Shown here piece after piece: positions 45,760-54,482 of a DNA stretch of 64,000 bases. This stretch comes from JACADW01 sp963747985 (GTDB lineage Bacteria > Acidobacteriota > UBA6911). Both the position numbers and the translations under genes were made by a program. Below the pieces are notes generated by a model. That model was not told the origin of the DNA and did not search any database. It was given only the letters and a program-made list of their open reading frames with translations. The stretch is taken from NCBI GenBank assembly GCA_963747985.1, contig CAVVHG010000004.1, positions 186,001-250,000 on the forward strand. Reading direction: 5' to 3'. Numbering within the stretch: the first letter of the stretch is position 1; every line of letters begins with the position of its first letter.

Positions 45760-46359
45760 GTGGAGAATCAGGAGATTACGATCAAAGGGGATCCAACATC
45801 GAACCCGGCAACCTGCAGGTTTACCGTCGATCGAAGTGTCTACCCCGGCGGATCGGCTTACTTCGGGAGCCGCGAATCGGCCGCTCTCTCTCCGTTGGCA
45901 CTCAAGGTTTTCGAGATTCCGGAGGTCGAAAACATCCTCATTGTCGAAAACATGATCACCGTGACCAAGTCAGGCTTCGAAGCCTGGCCGGTCATCGGCA
46001 AGCGGATCGGCGCCAAGATACGTGAGCACGTTGCCACCGGCGAACCTGCCGTTACCGAAGCCTATGCACGCGCGCTCCCTCCGGAACAGGAAATCCGAAA
46101 GAGAGTCCAGAATCTCCTGGACCGTGAGGTCAATCCGGCCGTGGGAATGCACGGGGGATGGGTGGAGCTCATCGACGTCAAGAAGAATGCCGTCTATCTC
46201 CGCCTGGGCGGTGGCTGCCAGGGATGCGGAGCCGCGGACGCGACATTGCGGCAGGGCATCGAGAAATCCATCCGGGAGACGATCCCCGAGGTGGGCGAGA
46301 TCCTGGACACCACCGACCATGCCGCCGGACGGAATCCCTACTATCAGCCCCGAAGGTGA
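45760..46359 (+). CDS. Nfu/NifU-type iron-sulfur cluster carrier
   Basis: 199 residues from a GTG start at 45760 with AAAGGAGAG eight bases upstream; no ATG is available in a sensible place. The N-terminal scaffold domain (about 1-95: NPATCRFTVDRSVYPGG, GSRESAALSPLALKVFEIPEVENILI) precedes the NifU C-terminal domain with the cluster-binding pair C153 and C156 (GGGCQGCGAADATLR). It transfers Fe-S clusters to apo-proteins in the cytoplasm. No other isc/suf gene adjoins. Confidence 0.92.
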   Translation: MENQEITIKGDPTSNPATCRFTVDRSVYPGGSAYFGSRESAALSPLALKVFEIPEVENILIVENMITVTKSGFEAWPVIGKRIGAKIREHVATGEPAVTEAYARALPPEQEIRKRVQNLLDREVNPAVGMHGGWVELIDVKKNAVYLRLGGGCQGCGAADATLRQGIEKSIRETIPEVGEILDTTDHAAGRNPYYQPRR

Positions 46360-46452
46360 TGCCCGTTTCCCGGACAGCCTCGGAGCAGCACGCGTATCCT
46401 TACTCGCGTGCGGTTGTGCCCTGCCTCGATTGAATCCATACAGGGATAGATC

Positions 46453-48549
46453 ATGCTGATGAACACGATGGCGAAGTCCGTGCTCGCGTCACTCCTCGCT
46501 CTGACCGCAATGCCGCAGAGCGGAACCCCGGAGCAATATGTCGGGCGATGGCAGGTAGTCGTCACGTCGACTGCCGGTGCGGCCCTGACGCCCGGGGTCG
46601 TTGAGATCACAGCCCCCGGCGGAAAACTGGCTGCGACTGTGATCGCCAGTCCCCTGCCGGGTTATGCCGTCAAGGAAGTCGCGCTCGCGGATGGCCAGAT
46701 TGTCCTGACATGGGCGTCCACCGGGGGCCCGACCGTGACGATGAAGGGCAGGCGCATAGGCGACAGGCTCGAAGGCACAATCGGGGAGAAAGGCGGCGAT
46801 GGCTCATGGGCGGCGACGATCACGGCGGCCGATACGCCTCAACCCCCCCGGGAGACAGAGGATCAGAAGGCGTTTGCTGCAGCGATGGGAGTCCCGCGGA
46901 GCGAGAGGGCGGCAGCACTCGAGAAGTTCCTTGAGGAGTTTCCACGAAGCCCGCTCAGGGAATCGGCTCGGTATCAGGCAGCCACAGGCATTCGCGACTC
47001 GAAAGAACGCCAGGCGGCGCTCACCAGGTTCCTGGCAGATTTCCCTGACTCCCGATTCAGGGATGACGCTTCCTACAGGTTAACCGACCTGATCGCCGAT
47101 CCGCAGGCGCGAGTCGCAGCCCAGGAAAAGTATCTTGCGGATTTTCCCAACGGCAGCATGAGGGAGAACGTCTATCGCAACCTCCTGGACGCTTACCTTC
47201 GGAACAAACCCCCTGACGAGGCGAAGATCAGCGCTCTCATAGAGGCCTACCTGAAATCGGTTCCCGCGAGAGCGATTCAATCGGGACAGTACACCGTCAA
47301 CCGGCACAGCGATGCCTGCAACACGGTGGCCCGGAGGCTCGTGCAAAACGGCGTGATGCTTGACAAGGCACTCGAGCTTTCCAGGGAGGCGGCCGCATCC
47401 GCAGGCGGCAAGAGCGACCCGCGTGCCAGGTCGATGTACCTGACAACCCTCGGAGAGGTGCTCTATGCGAAGAAGGAGCTCGACAGGGCGGAGCAGATCA
47501 TGGCCATGGCCATCGTGGCGAGTGGCGGTGCGCCGAATGCCGAAGCGAGCCTTTGCCTCGGCAGGATCTACGAAACCAGGAACAACGATGCCGCTGCGCT
47601 GGCCGCGTACCTTCAGGCGGCATCATTCAGCGGGAACGCGGACATTAAAGAGTCTCTGGAGCGGGTGTACATTAAGCATCACGGCAGCCTGGCAGGCCTG
47701 CACGACAAGCTGGACGCTATCATGCTTGCGCGGCCGAAGCCTTTCGATCCGGGGCATTACGAACGCAGGCCGGCCGACAGCGGCCGGGTGGTGTTGGCGG
47801 AGCTCTTCACCGGTGCGGAGTGCCCGCCCTGTTTTGCTGCCGACCTGGCATTTGACGGGGTCATCGACCGCTATGACCGGACCACCGTGGCAGTGCTCGA
47901 GTGGCACCTGGACATCCCCGGCCCGGATCCGATGACCAACCCGGATTCGGAGTTCCGCGTGTACCAATGCAACGTGGCGGGCACGCCTGGCGTCGTGATC
48001 GACGGCATCGACAGGCATTTTGAAAATCGAAGGGCAAACACGGCGGAGGAAAACTTCAAGGTTCTTGAGGCCATGATCGAGCTACGGCTGGCCGAGGCAC
48101 CGGGTGCAACGTTCTCCGGCCTGAGCCTGAAGAAGCAAACAGGCAAGGTCACCGTCTCAGGTGAAGTCAGGCAGCCTGCCGCCGGTGCGCGGAATCCCGG
48201 ACAGCTCAGGCTGAGGATCGCACTGGTCGAGGAGACAGTCCACTATACGGGCTCCAACGGGATCCATTTTCACCACATGGTAGTCCGCAAAACGCTTGGT
48301 CCGGTTGACGGCATCTCCCTCTCGCGCAAAACCGGCAAGGCCGCATTCTCCGAATCCGTCAGCCTCGCGGACCTGGAGACAGGCCTGAAAGCTTACCTGG
48401 ACAGGAACGAGAGGGAGTATGCGGCACAGAAGGGCGACTTCCGCTATGCCGAAAAGCCTTACCGGATCAACCCCGGCTTGCTCCATGCCGTGGTCTTTGT
48501 TCAGGATGACACAACGATGCAGGTGTTGCAGGCCGGGTATATCGATTGA
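46453..48549 (+). CDS. Secreted TPR protein with thioredoxin-like CPPC domain
   Basis: 698 residues, signal peptide about 1-22. A beta domain (25-125, YVGRWQVVVTST...) is followed by tetratricopeptide-like helices (about 140-430; EKFLEEFPRSPLRESA, KYLADFPNGSMRENV). A thioredoxin-like domain follows with redox pair C457-P-P-C460 (TGAECPPCFAADLAFD) and the cis-Pro region NVAGTPGVVIDG. The C-terminal about 150 residues form a beta domain. It is probably a periplasmic thiol oxidoreductase in protein maturation. The ribosome-binding site is weak. Confidence 0.75.
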   Translation: MLMNTMAKSVLASLLALTAMPQSGTPEQYVGRWQVVVTSTAGAALTPGVVEITAPGGKLAATVIASPLPGYAVKEVALADGQIVLTWASTGGPTVTMKGRRIGDRLEGTIGEKGGDGSWAATITAADTPQPPRETEDQKAFAAAMGVPRSERAAALEKFLEEFPRSPLRESARYQAATGIRDSKERQAALTRFLADFPDSRFRDDASYRLTDLIADPQARVAAQEKYLADFPNGSMRENVYRNLLDAYLRNKPPDEAKISALIEAYLKSVPARAIQSGQYTVNRHSDACNTVARRLVQNGVMLDKALELSREAAASAGGKSDPRARSMYLTTLGEVLYAKKELDRAEQIMAMAIVASGGAPNAEASLCLGRIYETRNNDAAALAAYLQAASFSGNADIKESLERVYIKHHGSLAGLHDKLDAIMLARPKPFDPGHYERRPADSGRVVLAELFTGAECPPCFAADLAFDGVIDRYDRTTVAVLEWHLDIPGPDPMTNPDSEFRVYQCNVAGTPGVVIDGIDRHFENRRANTAEENFKVLEAMIELRLAEAPGATFSGLSLKKQTGKVTVSGEVRQPAAGARNPGQLRLRIALVEETVHYTGSNGIHFHHMVVRKTLGPVDGISLSRKTGKAAFSESVSLADLETGLKAYLDRNEREYAAQKGDFRYAEKPYRINPGLLHAVVFVQDDTTMQVLQAGYID

Positions 48550-48616
48550 GGCTGTGCGGAATGCCCTCTCGGCTCCGTCTTCGAACAGGGCCATGGAAGC
48601 GGGATTCGGTCCCCGG

Positions 48617-51600
48617 TCAGGGATTTATAGGTTGCGGCGGAACCGCCGCCAGAAAATCGAGCGTCTGATCTCCAAAGAGTTCAAAGGCCACGATCGGACC
48701 TCCGCTGGAAGTCAACCTGATGTAGCCCCGAGCCTGGTTCGCTATCGCGGGCACGAGTTCCGGCAGCGTCTTCGAGACCCGGTTCCCGCCGCCAAGCCGC
48801 AGCGGCGCGCTGCCGGTCTTGTTGCCCTGCTCTGAGAAGACATCGATGGTGACCACCACTCCAGCCGGGTTGGGATTATATATCGCCACACCGGTGAAGT
48901 AGGGCTTGGTGCCGCCAACAGCACCCTGCGCGACCTGCGAGAGCACGATGTTTGCCGACGGGCCGGTTTCGTATGGCAGGCTGGCGACGAAACTTCCACT
49001 CACCGGATCTCCGAAGGTCACGTTCCCTACCACACCCGCGCCATCGCAGGCAATTGACAATGACCCTTGCACCAGGCTGTCCGTGAATGCCGCGTCCGCC
49101 AGTCCGAAGGCCGCCTCTCCCCTCGCCCTGTACTGGTTCCCGGGGTCGAGAGTGATTCTGAAGGGATTCGTCCCCGTTGAAACCGGGATCCCGTCGTTTC
49201 CCACGAGAGTTACTTCCAGCGTCCTTACCTGGGCGGAAGTGTTGACGAAGTTCAATTCGGTGTAATAGCGGATCGCCCCGGCGCGCCCGGACGCGAACTG
49301 GGCAGAGTAGAGCCTGGTGGCTTCGGAGGGAGACTGGCCCGGCAGCGAAGATAGCGACCCCGTGCCCTCGATGGACAGGTATCCGACTATGCCTGTGTTA
49401 CCGGTGACTTTCACGTAGCCGTCAGTGCCGATATGTGTGACCCCGGGAAACAGGGTGGGCAGTTCTTCGGCAAGGCGGCCGTGCGCGTTCAGTGTCCGCG
49501 AAACAGTCTCGAGAACATTCGCCTTCGCATCCTGGAGAGTCAACGTCAGTTGCGCGCCTGAATCAGCCGGATTGACGATGTCGATGAGAGTCCGGAAGCC
49601 CGGATCGGAATCCAGTCGCGTGAAGTAGAGCACCTTCTGGGGATTGTCAGACGCGACAGCCCCATCGAGCAGAGTCTGGCTTACATCGCCGTCGAGGAAA
49701 AACCCTGTCACCTGGCTGCTGGTCGAGTTCGCCTGGATCCATCCGTTCCGCGCATCCTGCAAAGAGATGCCGTGGATCTGCTCGGCGAGCATGGCGATCT
49801 GCGCAGATGGAGCGATGGCGATCACCCGCGGGTTGATGATGTTGGAAGGTGTCGCGAGCGGCTTCCCATCGTTGCCGTAGGCCGTGAACGTGACGTCTGC
49901 GGGAGCTGTGCCCCAGTTTGCGAAGGCGACGCCGGTGTACCGCTCGCTGCTTCCCTGGAAATAGGGGATCAGGATCCTCGCCGGTGTTGTCCGGGGTGAA
50001 TCCTGCAGGTCCGTGATCAACCACCCGCGTCCGCCTGTCTGCGCATTGAAAAACTTAACCCATTCGTCGCGGATCTTCTGGACCTTGGCGATCCGATCCT
50101 GCGTGGCCGGCAGGCCTTGCTTCGAGACCAGGATGAAAGCCTGGCGAAACACTTTCGGGGAATCATTGACCGCGGGAACGCGTGTCCCATTGGCCGCGAT
50201 GATGCTGTCGATCGTGATGTCGCGCCGATTCCCGCCAAAGGTGACGCCGACCTCGGGAGGGCTCGAGGGGGTCAACACCGTGCCGTACTTGTTCTCGACG
50301 AGCATCATCGGCGAGACGTATTCCTTGCCGACAAGCCCCATGATGTACTGATCGAGCTTGCTGTATGTGTAGGTCGCCCCGACGGTCTTGAACTCCTGGA
50401 TTCCCAATCCCGGGCCGCGGTCTTCGATGTCGTTGCCCTCCATGACCGAACCGTCGGAGTCGAAGAAGAAGCTCCAGTGAGCGTCGTCACGACCGAGAAT
50501 GGTGTAGGACCGGATCGAACCGTCCTGAAATGGCGTGAACGCAAGCCACCGGTGCCCGGATTCCTGGCCCATGATCGTGATCGTGCTGTTGGTGCCGAGA
50601 AATTTTTGATTCGGGTCCGCGGGATAGCGCCCCGGGCCGGAAAGCGTTCCCATGTTCAGAAAGCTGCGGAGCCGGCCGTTGCTCCCGTAGTCCGCGGAGG
50701 AATCGTCGATGGGCAAGTTGATGCCCGTGATCTCGTTCTTGATGTTGAGTTCGTATGCATAGGCGTTGCCGCCGAGATCGAAGTCGAAGTTCAGAAATAC
50801 CGTCAGGTGATCAAAGACATCCGGATGGTTTTCGAAAAACTTCTTCGCAATTCCGGTTTCGGAAACCGAGGATGTACTGCTGAAAACTTCCGCGATCGTG
50901 CCGCCGAGGGCTGTCGTCGGGAGATCCTGAGAAAAATCGACGGCGCTGACTCCGCCCTGGAAGGATCCCGGAGATATGCCGGTAATCGCGTCAGGGATCG
51001 AGAGCGTCGTCCCGAACAGGAACTCGATGCTCCCGTTCCTCGAGATCTTCACGCTGAAGCTGTTGTATTGCTGTGTGCCGTAAGCCGGCACCGAATCCCA
51101 GATGAAGACAATCCCGTCGCTCTCCGTGCGGATGGATACGCGGCCCCCTCGCGGGTCAAGGTCGGTGAAGAAGGGGCCGATGCGCGGCGGTCCCGAAGAG
51201 AATCGGCCGAGGTCTCTTGCGGTGCTGGCCACATCGGAGACACCGAACGTGAGATTTCCGTCCGAGTTCAGGTAAACGGTGTTGTACTCCCGCCCGAAAA
51301 AAGGGAAGAAAAAGCCCAGGGCTTCGAGACGACTGTCGTCATCGTTCAGATTCAAAACCTGGGTGCCGCCCGTCGGATCGAAAACTCTGGCAGAGGTGGC
51401 AACCGTATAGGTCGAGTTTCCGGCAGGATCGAAGCGGAAGGACTTCTGCTTCAGGTCCAGCTGGTTCGCGGCCGTTACCAGGGTGCCGTCATCGTCGATG
51501 ACCGCGACATCGCCGACGTCCCGCTGCAGCGCGACCGGTTCGGCAGCGAGACGCATCCTGTCTTCTGCGCCGATGCGCGATGACAGAAGCCTGCTTTCGC

Positions 51601-51766
51601 GGTAGCGCCCACGGGCAACTGCGTCACGCGTTCGTTCCGGGCTGGTCCCGCAGATGAAAACACTATCGCTCTTCTGAGGTCTGTCTTCTCTGGGTATGGC
51701 TATGCCTGGCGTAATAGCCACGATGGATAAAGCCAAGGCAAGCCTTTTGCGGGCGATAGCGCACAT
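48617..51766 (-). CDS. Large secreted protein, metallopeptidase-like with degenerate HExxH
   Basis: 1049 residues, signal peptide about 1-24. Residues about 110-330 resemble a NIDO-type beta domain (LGFFFPFFGREYNTVYLNSDGNLTFG). Residues about 395-480 resemble a metallopeptidase core: MGQESGHRWLAF, DDAHWSFFFDSDGSVMEGN, YSKLDQYIMGL. The zinc motif, however, reads Q401-E-S-G-H405 instead of HExxH. The C-terminal 500 residues are repeated immunoglobulin-like beta units (FANWGTAPADVTFTAYGNDG, FVNTSAQVRTLEVTLVGNDG). Likely an extracellular or surface protein; activity doubtful. Confidence 0.7.
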   Translation of the reverse strand: MCAIARKRLALALSIVAITPGIAIPREDRPQKSDSVFICGTSPERTRDAVARGRYRESRLLSSRIGAEDRMRLAAEPVALQRDVGDVAVIDDDGTLVTAANQLDLKQKSFRFDPAGNSTYTVATSARVFDPTGGTQVLNLNDDDSRLEALGFFFPFFGREYNTVYLNSDGNLTFGVSDVASTARDLGRFSSGPPRIGPFFTDLDPRGGRVSIRTESDGIVFIWDSVPAYGTQQYNSFSVKISRNGSIEFLFGTTLSIPDAITGISPGSFQGGVSAVDFSQDLPTTALGGTIAEVFSSTSSVSETGIAKKFFENHPDVFDHLTVFLNFDFDLGGNAYAYELNIKNEITGINLPIDDSSADYGSNGRLRSFLNMGTLSGPGRYPADPNQKFLGTNSTITIMGQESGHRWLAFTPFQDGSIRSYTILGRDDAHWSFFFDSDGSVMEGNDIEDRGPGLGIQEFKTVGATYTYSKLDQYIMGLVGKEYVSPMMLVENKYGTVLTPSSPPEVGVTFGGNRRDITIDSIIAANGTRVPAVNDSPKVFRQAFILVSKQGLPATQDRIAKVQKIRDEWVKFFNAQTGGRGWLITDLQDSPRTTPARILIPYFQGSSERYTGVAFANWGTAPADVTFTAYGNDGKPLATPSNIINPRVIAIAPSAQIAMLAEQIHGISLQDARNGWIQANSTSSQVTGFFLDGDVSQTLLDGAVASDNPQKVLYFTRLDSDPGFRTLIDIVNPADSGAQLTLTLQDAKANVLETVSRTLNAHGRLAEELPTLFPGVTHIGTDGYVKVTGNTGIVGYLSIEGTGSLSSLPGQSPSEATRLYSAQFASGRAGAIRYYTELNFVNTSAQVRTLEVTLVGNDGIPVSTGTNPFRITLDPGNQYRARGEAAFGLADAAFTDSLVQGSLSIACDGAGVVGNVTFGDPVSGSFVASLPYETGPSANIVLSQVAQGAVGGTKPYFTGVAIYNPNPAGVVVTIDVFSEQGNKTGSAPLRLGGGNRVSKTLPELVPAIANQARGYIRLTSSGGPIVAFELFGDQTLDFLAAVPPQPINP

Positions 51767-52086
51767 GTGTCAACCTTTCCTTTCCGGCCTGTCCCAGGCC
51801 CGGCCGAGCACCGAATGCTCCCCTCGGACCCGCGACCCAAAAACTCTATAGATGCTTCGCTGTGACTTCAAGGCTCACCAGACTTGGGGACAGCAGCTGC
51901 GATGCTGTCTTCCTGCGCATTCCGGCTGTCGTTCGCGGAGAACAATTCGGACAGGGAGAAGATCAAGACCCGGCAAGCGCTCTCGAGATGCAGATGTATT
52001 TGTGAATGCAGACACATGAGGAGCAAACGCCTTCGGGGGGATTCTTTCACGGCAGGCTGCATTACATTGCAACCTGATGAATCTTT

Positions 52087-52116
52087 TTGACTTGCCAGTA
52101 AGTCAAATGCTATACT
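52087..52116 (+). promoter_or_regulatory. Promoter of the OmpA-type gene with palindrome in the spacer
   Basis: TTGACT (52087-52092), 18-base spacer, TATACT (52111-52116). A perfect palindrome TTGACTT-GCCAGT-AAGTCAA (52087-52106) covers the -35 and most of the spacer, a likely regulator site. The predicted leader is about 130 bases. Confidence 0.6.
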
Positions 52117-52201
52117 GCCCGCCGTTTATCAGATGTGCGAGATCCGTGACTTTTGTGCAGGCTATTTTTGTAATCTGGCCACGATCTCTGGCTTGCAGCT
52201 T

Positions 52202-52221
52202 GGCCTGTCCTTCCACAGGCC
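52202..52221 (+). promoter_or_regulatory. Leader hairpin of the OmpA-type mRNA
   Basis: GGCCTGT-CCTTCC-ACAGGCC forms a 7-bp perfect stem ending about 30 bases before the ATG and just ahead of the ribosome-binding site; it could affect translation or mRNA stability. Confidence 0.4.
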
Positions 52222-52251
52222 GGGCTAATTTATTTCGGAGAGGATGATCCC

Positions 52252-54379
52252 ATGAATAGTAAGTTTCTGCGAGTTCTAGTTGCTCTTGTTGTGGTCGCTC
52301 TGCTCGCTCTTCCTGCGGTTGCTCAGAATCCGCAGGACAAGAAGCTAAAGGCCGCGACCCTCGATGGCACAACTGGATTGTTCAAGAGCTATGATGCCGA
52401 GACCCTGTTGCGGGGTGAGATGAATTTCAGCCTCGGGATAGATTCCTACAACCGTGACACCAATGATCTCGAGATCAGGGACCTGCCGGCTGCGTTCTCC
52501 GTCGGGTTACATGACCGGATCGAGTTTTACGGTTCCTGGATTTATCAGAGGCATATCGAGAGCGATGCGATTGCCTACTATCGTCTGCTTCCGGGGCAGG
52601 CGCCCAGACCTGCCCAGACGTTGACGGGTGTTACGAGCTTTACGCAAGCGGCGCCCTTCATCGACGTCCCGAAGGCAAACGGGATGGGTGATCTGATGCT
52701 CGGTGTGAAGTTCAACTTCCTGTCTGAACGCGCGGGAGCGCCGCTGGGGTTGGGCATTGCGGTTTTTACGACGCTACCGACCTCGAACAGCAACATAAGC
52801 ATGAACCGGGGGCTGACATCAGGCGCGAACTCGGGCGGCGTCGTGCTGCTGCTCTCAAAGAGAGCCGCAAGGGTTGCCCAGGTTCATTTCAATACGGGTG
52901 TCAATTGGGTAGCCAACCCGGATTGGAACGGTCAAAGACTGGCCGATCTCCAGCATGAGTGGATCTGGAGAGGCGGCGCAGCGATTTCCCGCTTACGGCC
53001 GTGTCCAGATCATAGGCGAGGTGAGCGGTACGACTTATTGGGGCACCCGGACCCTCGGGGCGAACCCGAGAGCCGCAGTCGATGTCATCGGCGGCTTGCG
53101 TTTCTATCCGACGAAGTGGATGACTCTCGGCGCCGGATACCAGGCGACAATCAACCACGTGAAAGAGGATCCCGGAGCGGGGATTACCCCGGCGGGTTAC
53201 AACGGTTTCGTGGCCCAGTTCACCATGGGGCGGCGCATCAACCGGCCGCCGACGGTGACGTGCCAGGTCCCGAATCCGACGATCAAGCAGGCTGACACGA
53301 CTGCCGTCCGGGCAAGCGGCACAGATCCCGACAGGGACGCGCTTACCTATACCTGGAGTGCCAGCGGTGGGAAGATCACCGGTACCGGCGACTCGGCGAC
53401 GTTTGATGCCACCGGTGTCGCGCCCGGCAAATACACTGTCACTGCGACCGTTTCCGACGGCGAAAAGACCGCCACGTGTTCCAGCGAGATCACGGTTCTG
53501 AAGAGGAACGAGGCTCCGACGGTCACCTGCGAGCCGACCTCCACATCTGCGACCGTGGGTGACAGCGTGACGATCAAGGCGAACGCCTCTGATCCCAACA
53601 ACGACAATCTTACCTACACCTGGACTGTCAACGGCCAGAAACTCGCCGCGGACACTCCCACCATCACGTTCGGGACCGCCGGACGCGATCCGGGTGACTA
53701 CACGGTCAAGGTCGAGGTGAGCGACGGCGAGTTCACCGCCACCTGCTCCACGGTGGTGACTGTCCGCCCGGCTCCCAAGGTCAACCGGCCGCCCGTGATC
53801 GAAGTTGAGAATGCGGTCGTAGACGTTCCGTGCGGAGAGTCCGCAGTCCTTCGCATCAAGACATCTGACCCGGACGGCGATACGGTCCAGGTGAAGTGGG
53901 CGGCCGCTTGCGGCACCGTTCAGGTGACAGACAGCGGAGCAACCTTCAGCGCAGGCGGAGGCAGGGCGGGTAGGTGCGCGATCACCGCGACTGCCGACGA
54001 CGGCAACGGCGGCACCGCTTCTGCAACAATAACCGCCAATATCCATGAATGCCTCAGCGTCGGGTTTGGCCCCGGCAGTTTCCGGCTGGATAACGTGGCC
54101 AAGGCGCTGTTGGATGACGTGGCGACACGGATGAACAACGATCCGAATCTGGTTGCCAATATCACAGGCTATACCGACGGCTCGAAGCGTGAAGCGTCCA
54201 TGAAGACCCTGGGCGCGAAGCGCGCGAAAGCAGTCGCGGACTATCTGGCGAAGAAGGGTGTGGATAAGTCCAGGTTGACCCAGAACGACGGCGGCGACAG
54301 CAAGCCCATCGGCGATGTCAAGACGGAGGCCGGGCGCAAGCTTAACCGTCGTGCCGTGATCGAACTGCAGGTTAGGTAG
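52252..54379 (+). pseudogene. OmpA-family outer-membrane protein gene interrupted by one frameshift
   Basis: The first reading frame (52252-53295) gives a signal peptide (LALPAVAQ) and a beta-barrel-like N-terminus. It loses sense after RGGAA near 52978. The second frame (52955-54379) continues with YGRVQIIGEVSGTTYWGTRTLG, then two PKD/cadherin-like repeats (PTVTCQ, PTVTCE), a third beta repeat and a C-terminal OmpA domain (NITGYTDGS, KRAKAVADYLAKKGVDKSRL, NRRAVIEL). Removing one base in GCGATTTCCCGC restores one frame of about 708 residues. The ribosome-binding site is GGAGAGGATG. Either a real mutation or a sequencing/assembly error; the intact protein would link outer membrane and peptidoglycan. 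Confidence 0.8.
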
Positions 54380-54482
54380 GCCCGCTTTTCCCGGGGCCCT
54401 GGTTCGGTGATGAGTTCAGACCGGGGCCCCGGTGTCGGGTTCGTCCATCTCCGGGCCATCCTCTGGGCCCGGCGGAGACTGG

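Larger units (their letters stand above)
51767..52251. other. 485-bp intergenic region upstream of the OmpA-type gene
   Basis: Between divergent genes. It holds a near-consensus promoter with an embedded palindrome (52087-52116) and a leader hairpin (52202-52221). Short frames around 51870-52090 have no convincing start or composition. Confidence 0.5.

Noticed and set aside
50117..51583. 488-codon plus-strand ORF
   Set aside because: It is antisense to the secreted 1049-residue protein; composition is Arg/Glu-rich shadow sequence with no domain or start signal.
51868..52090. Short ORFs on both strands upstream of the OmpA-type gene
   Set aside because: Mutually overlapping, low-quality starts, and they cover the promoter region.
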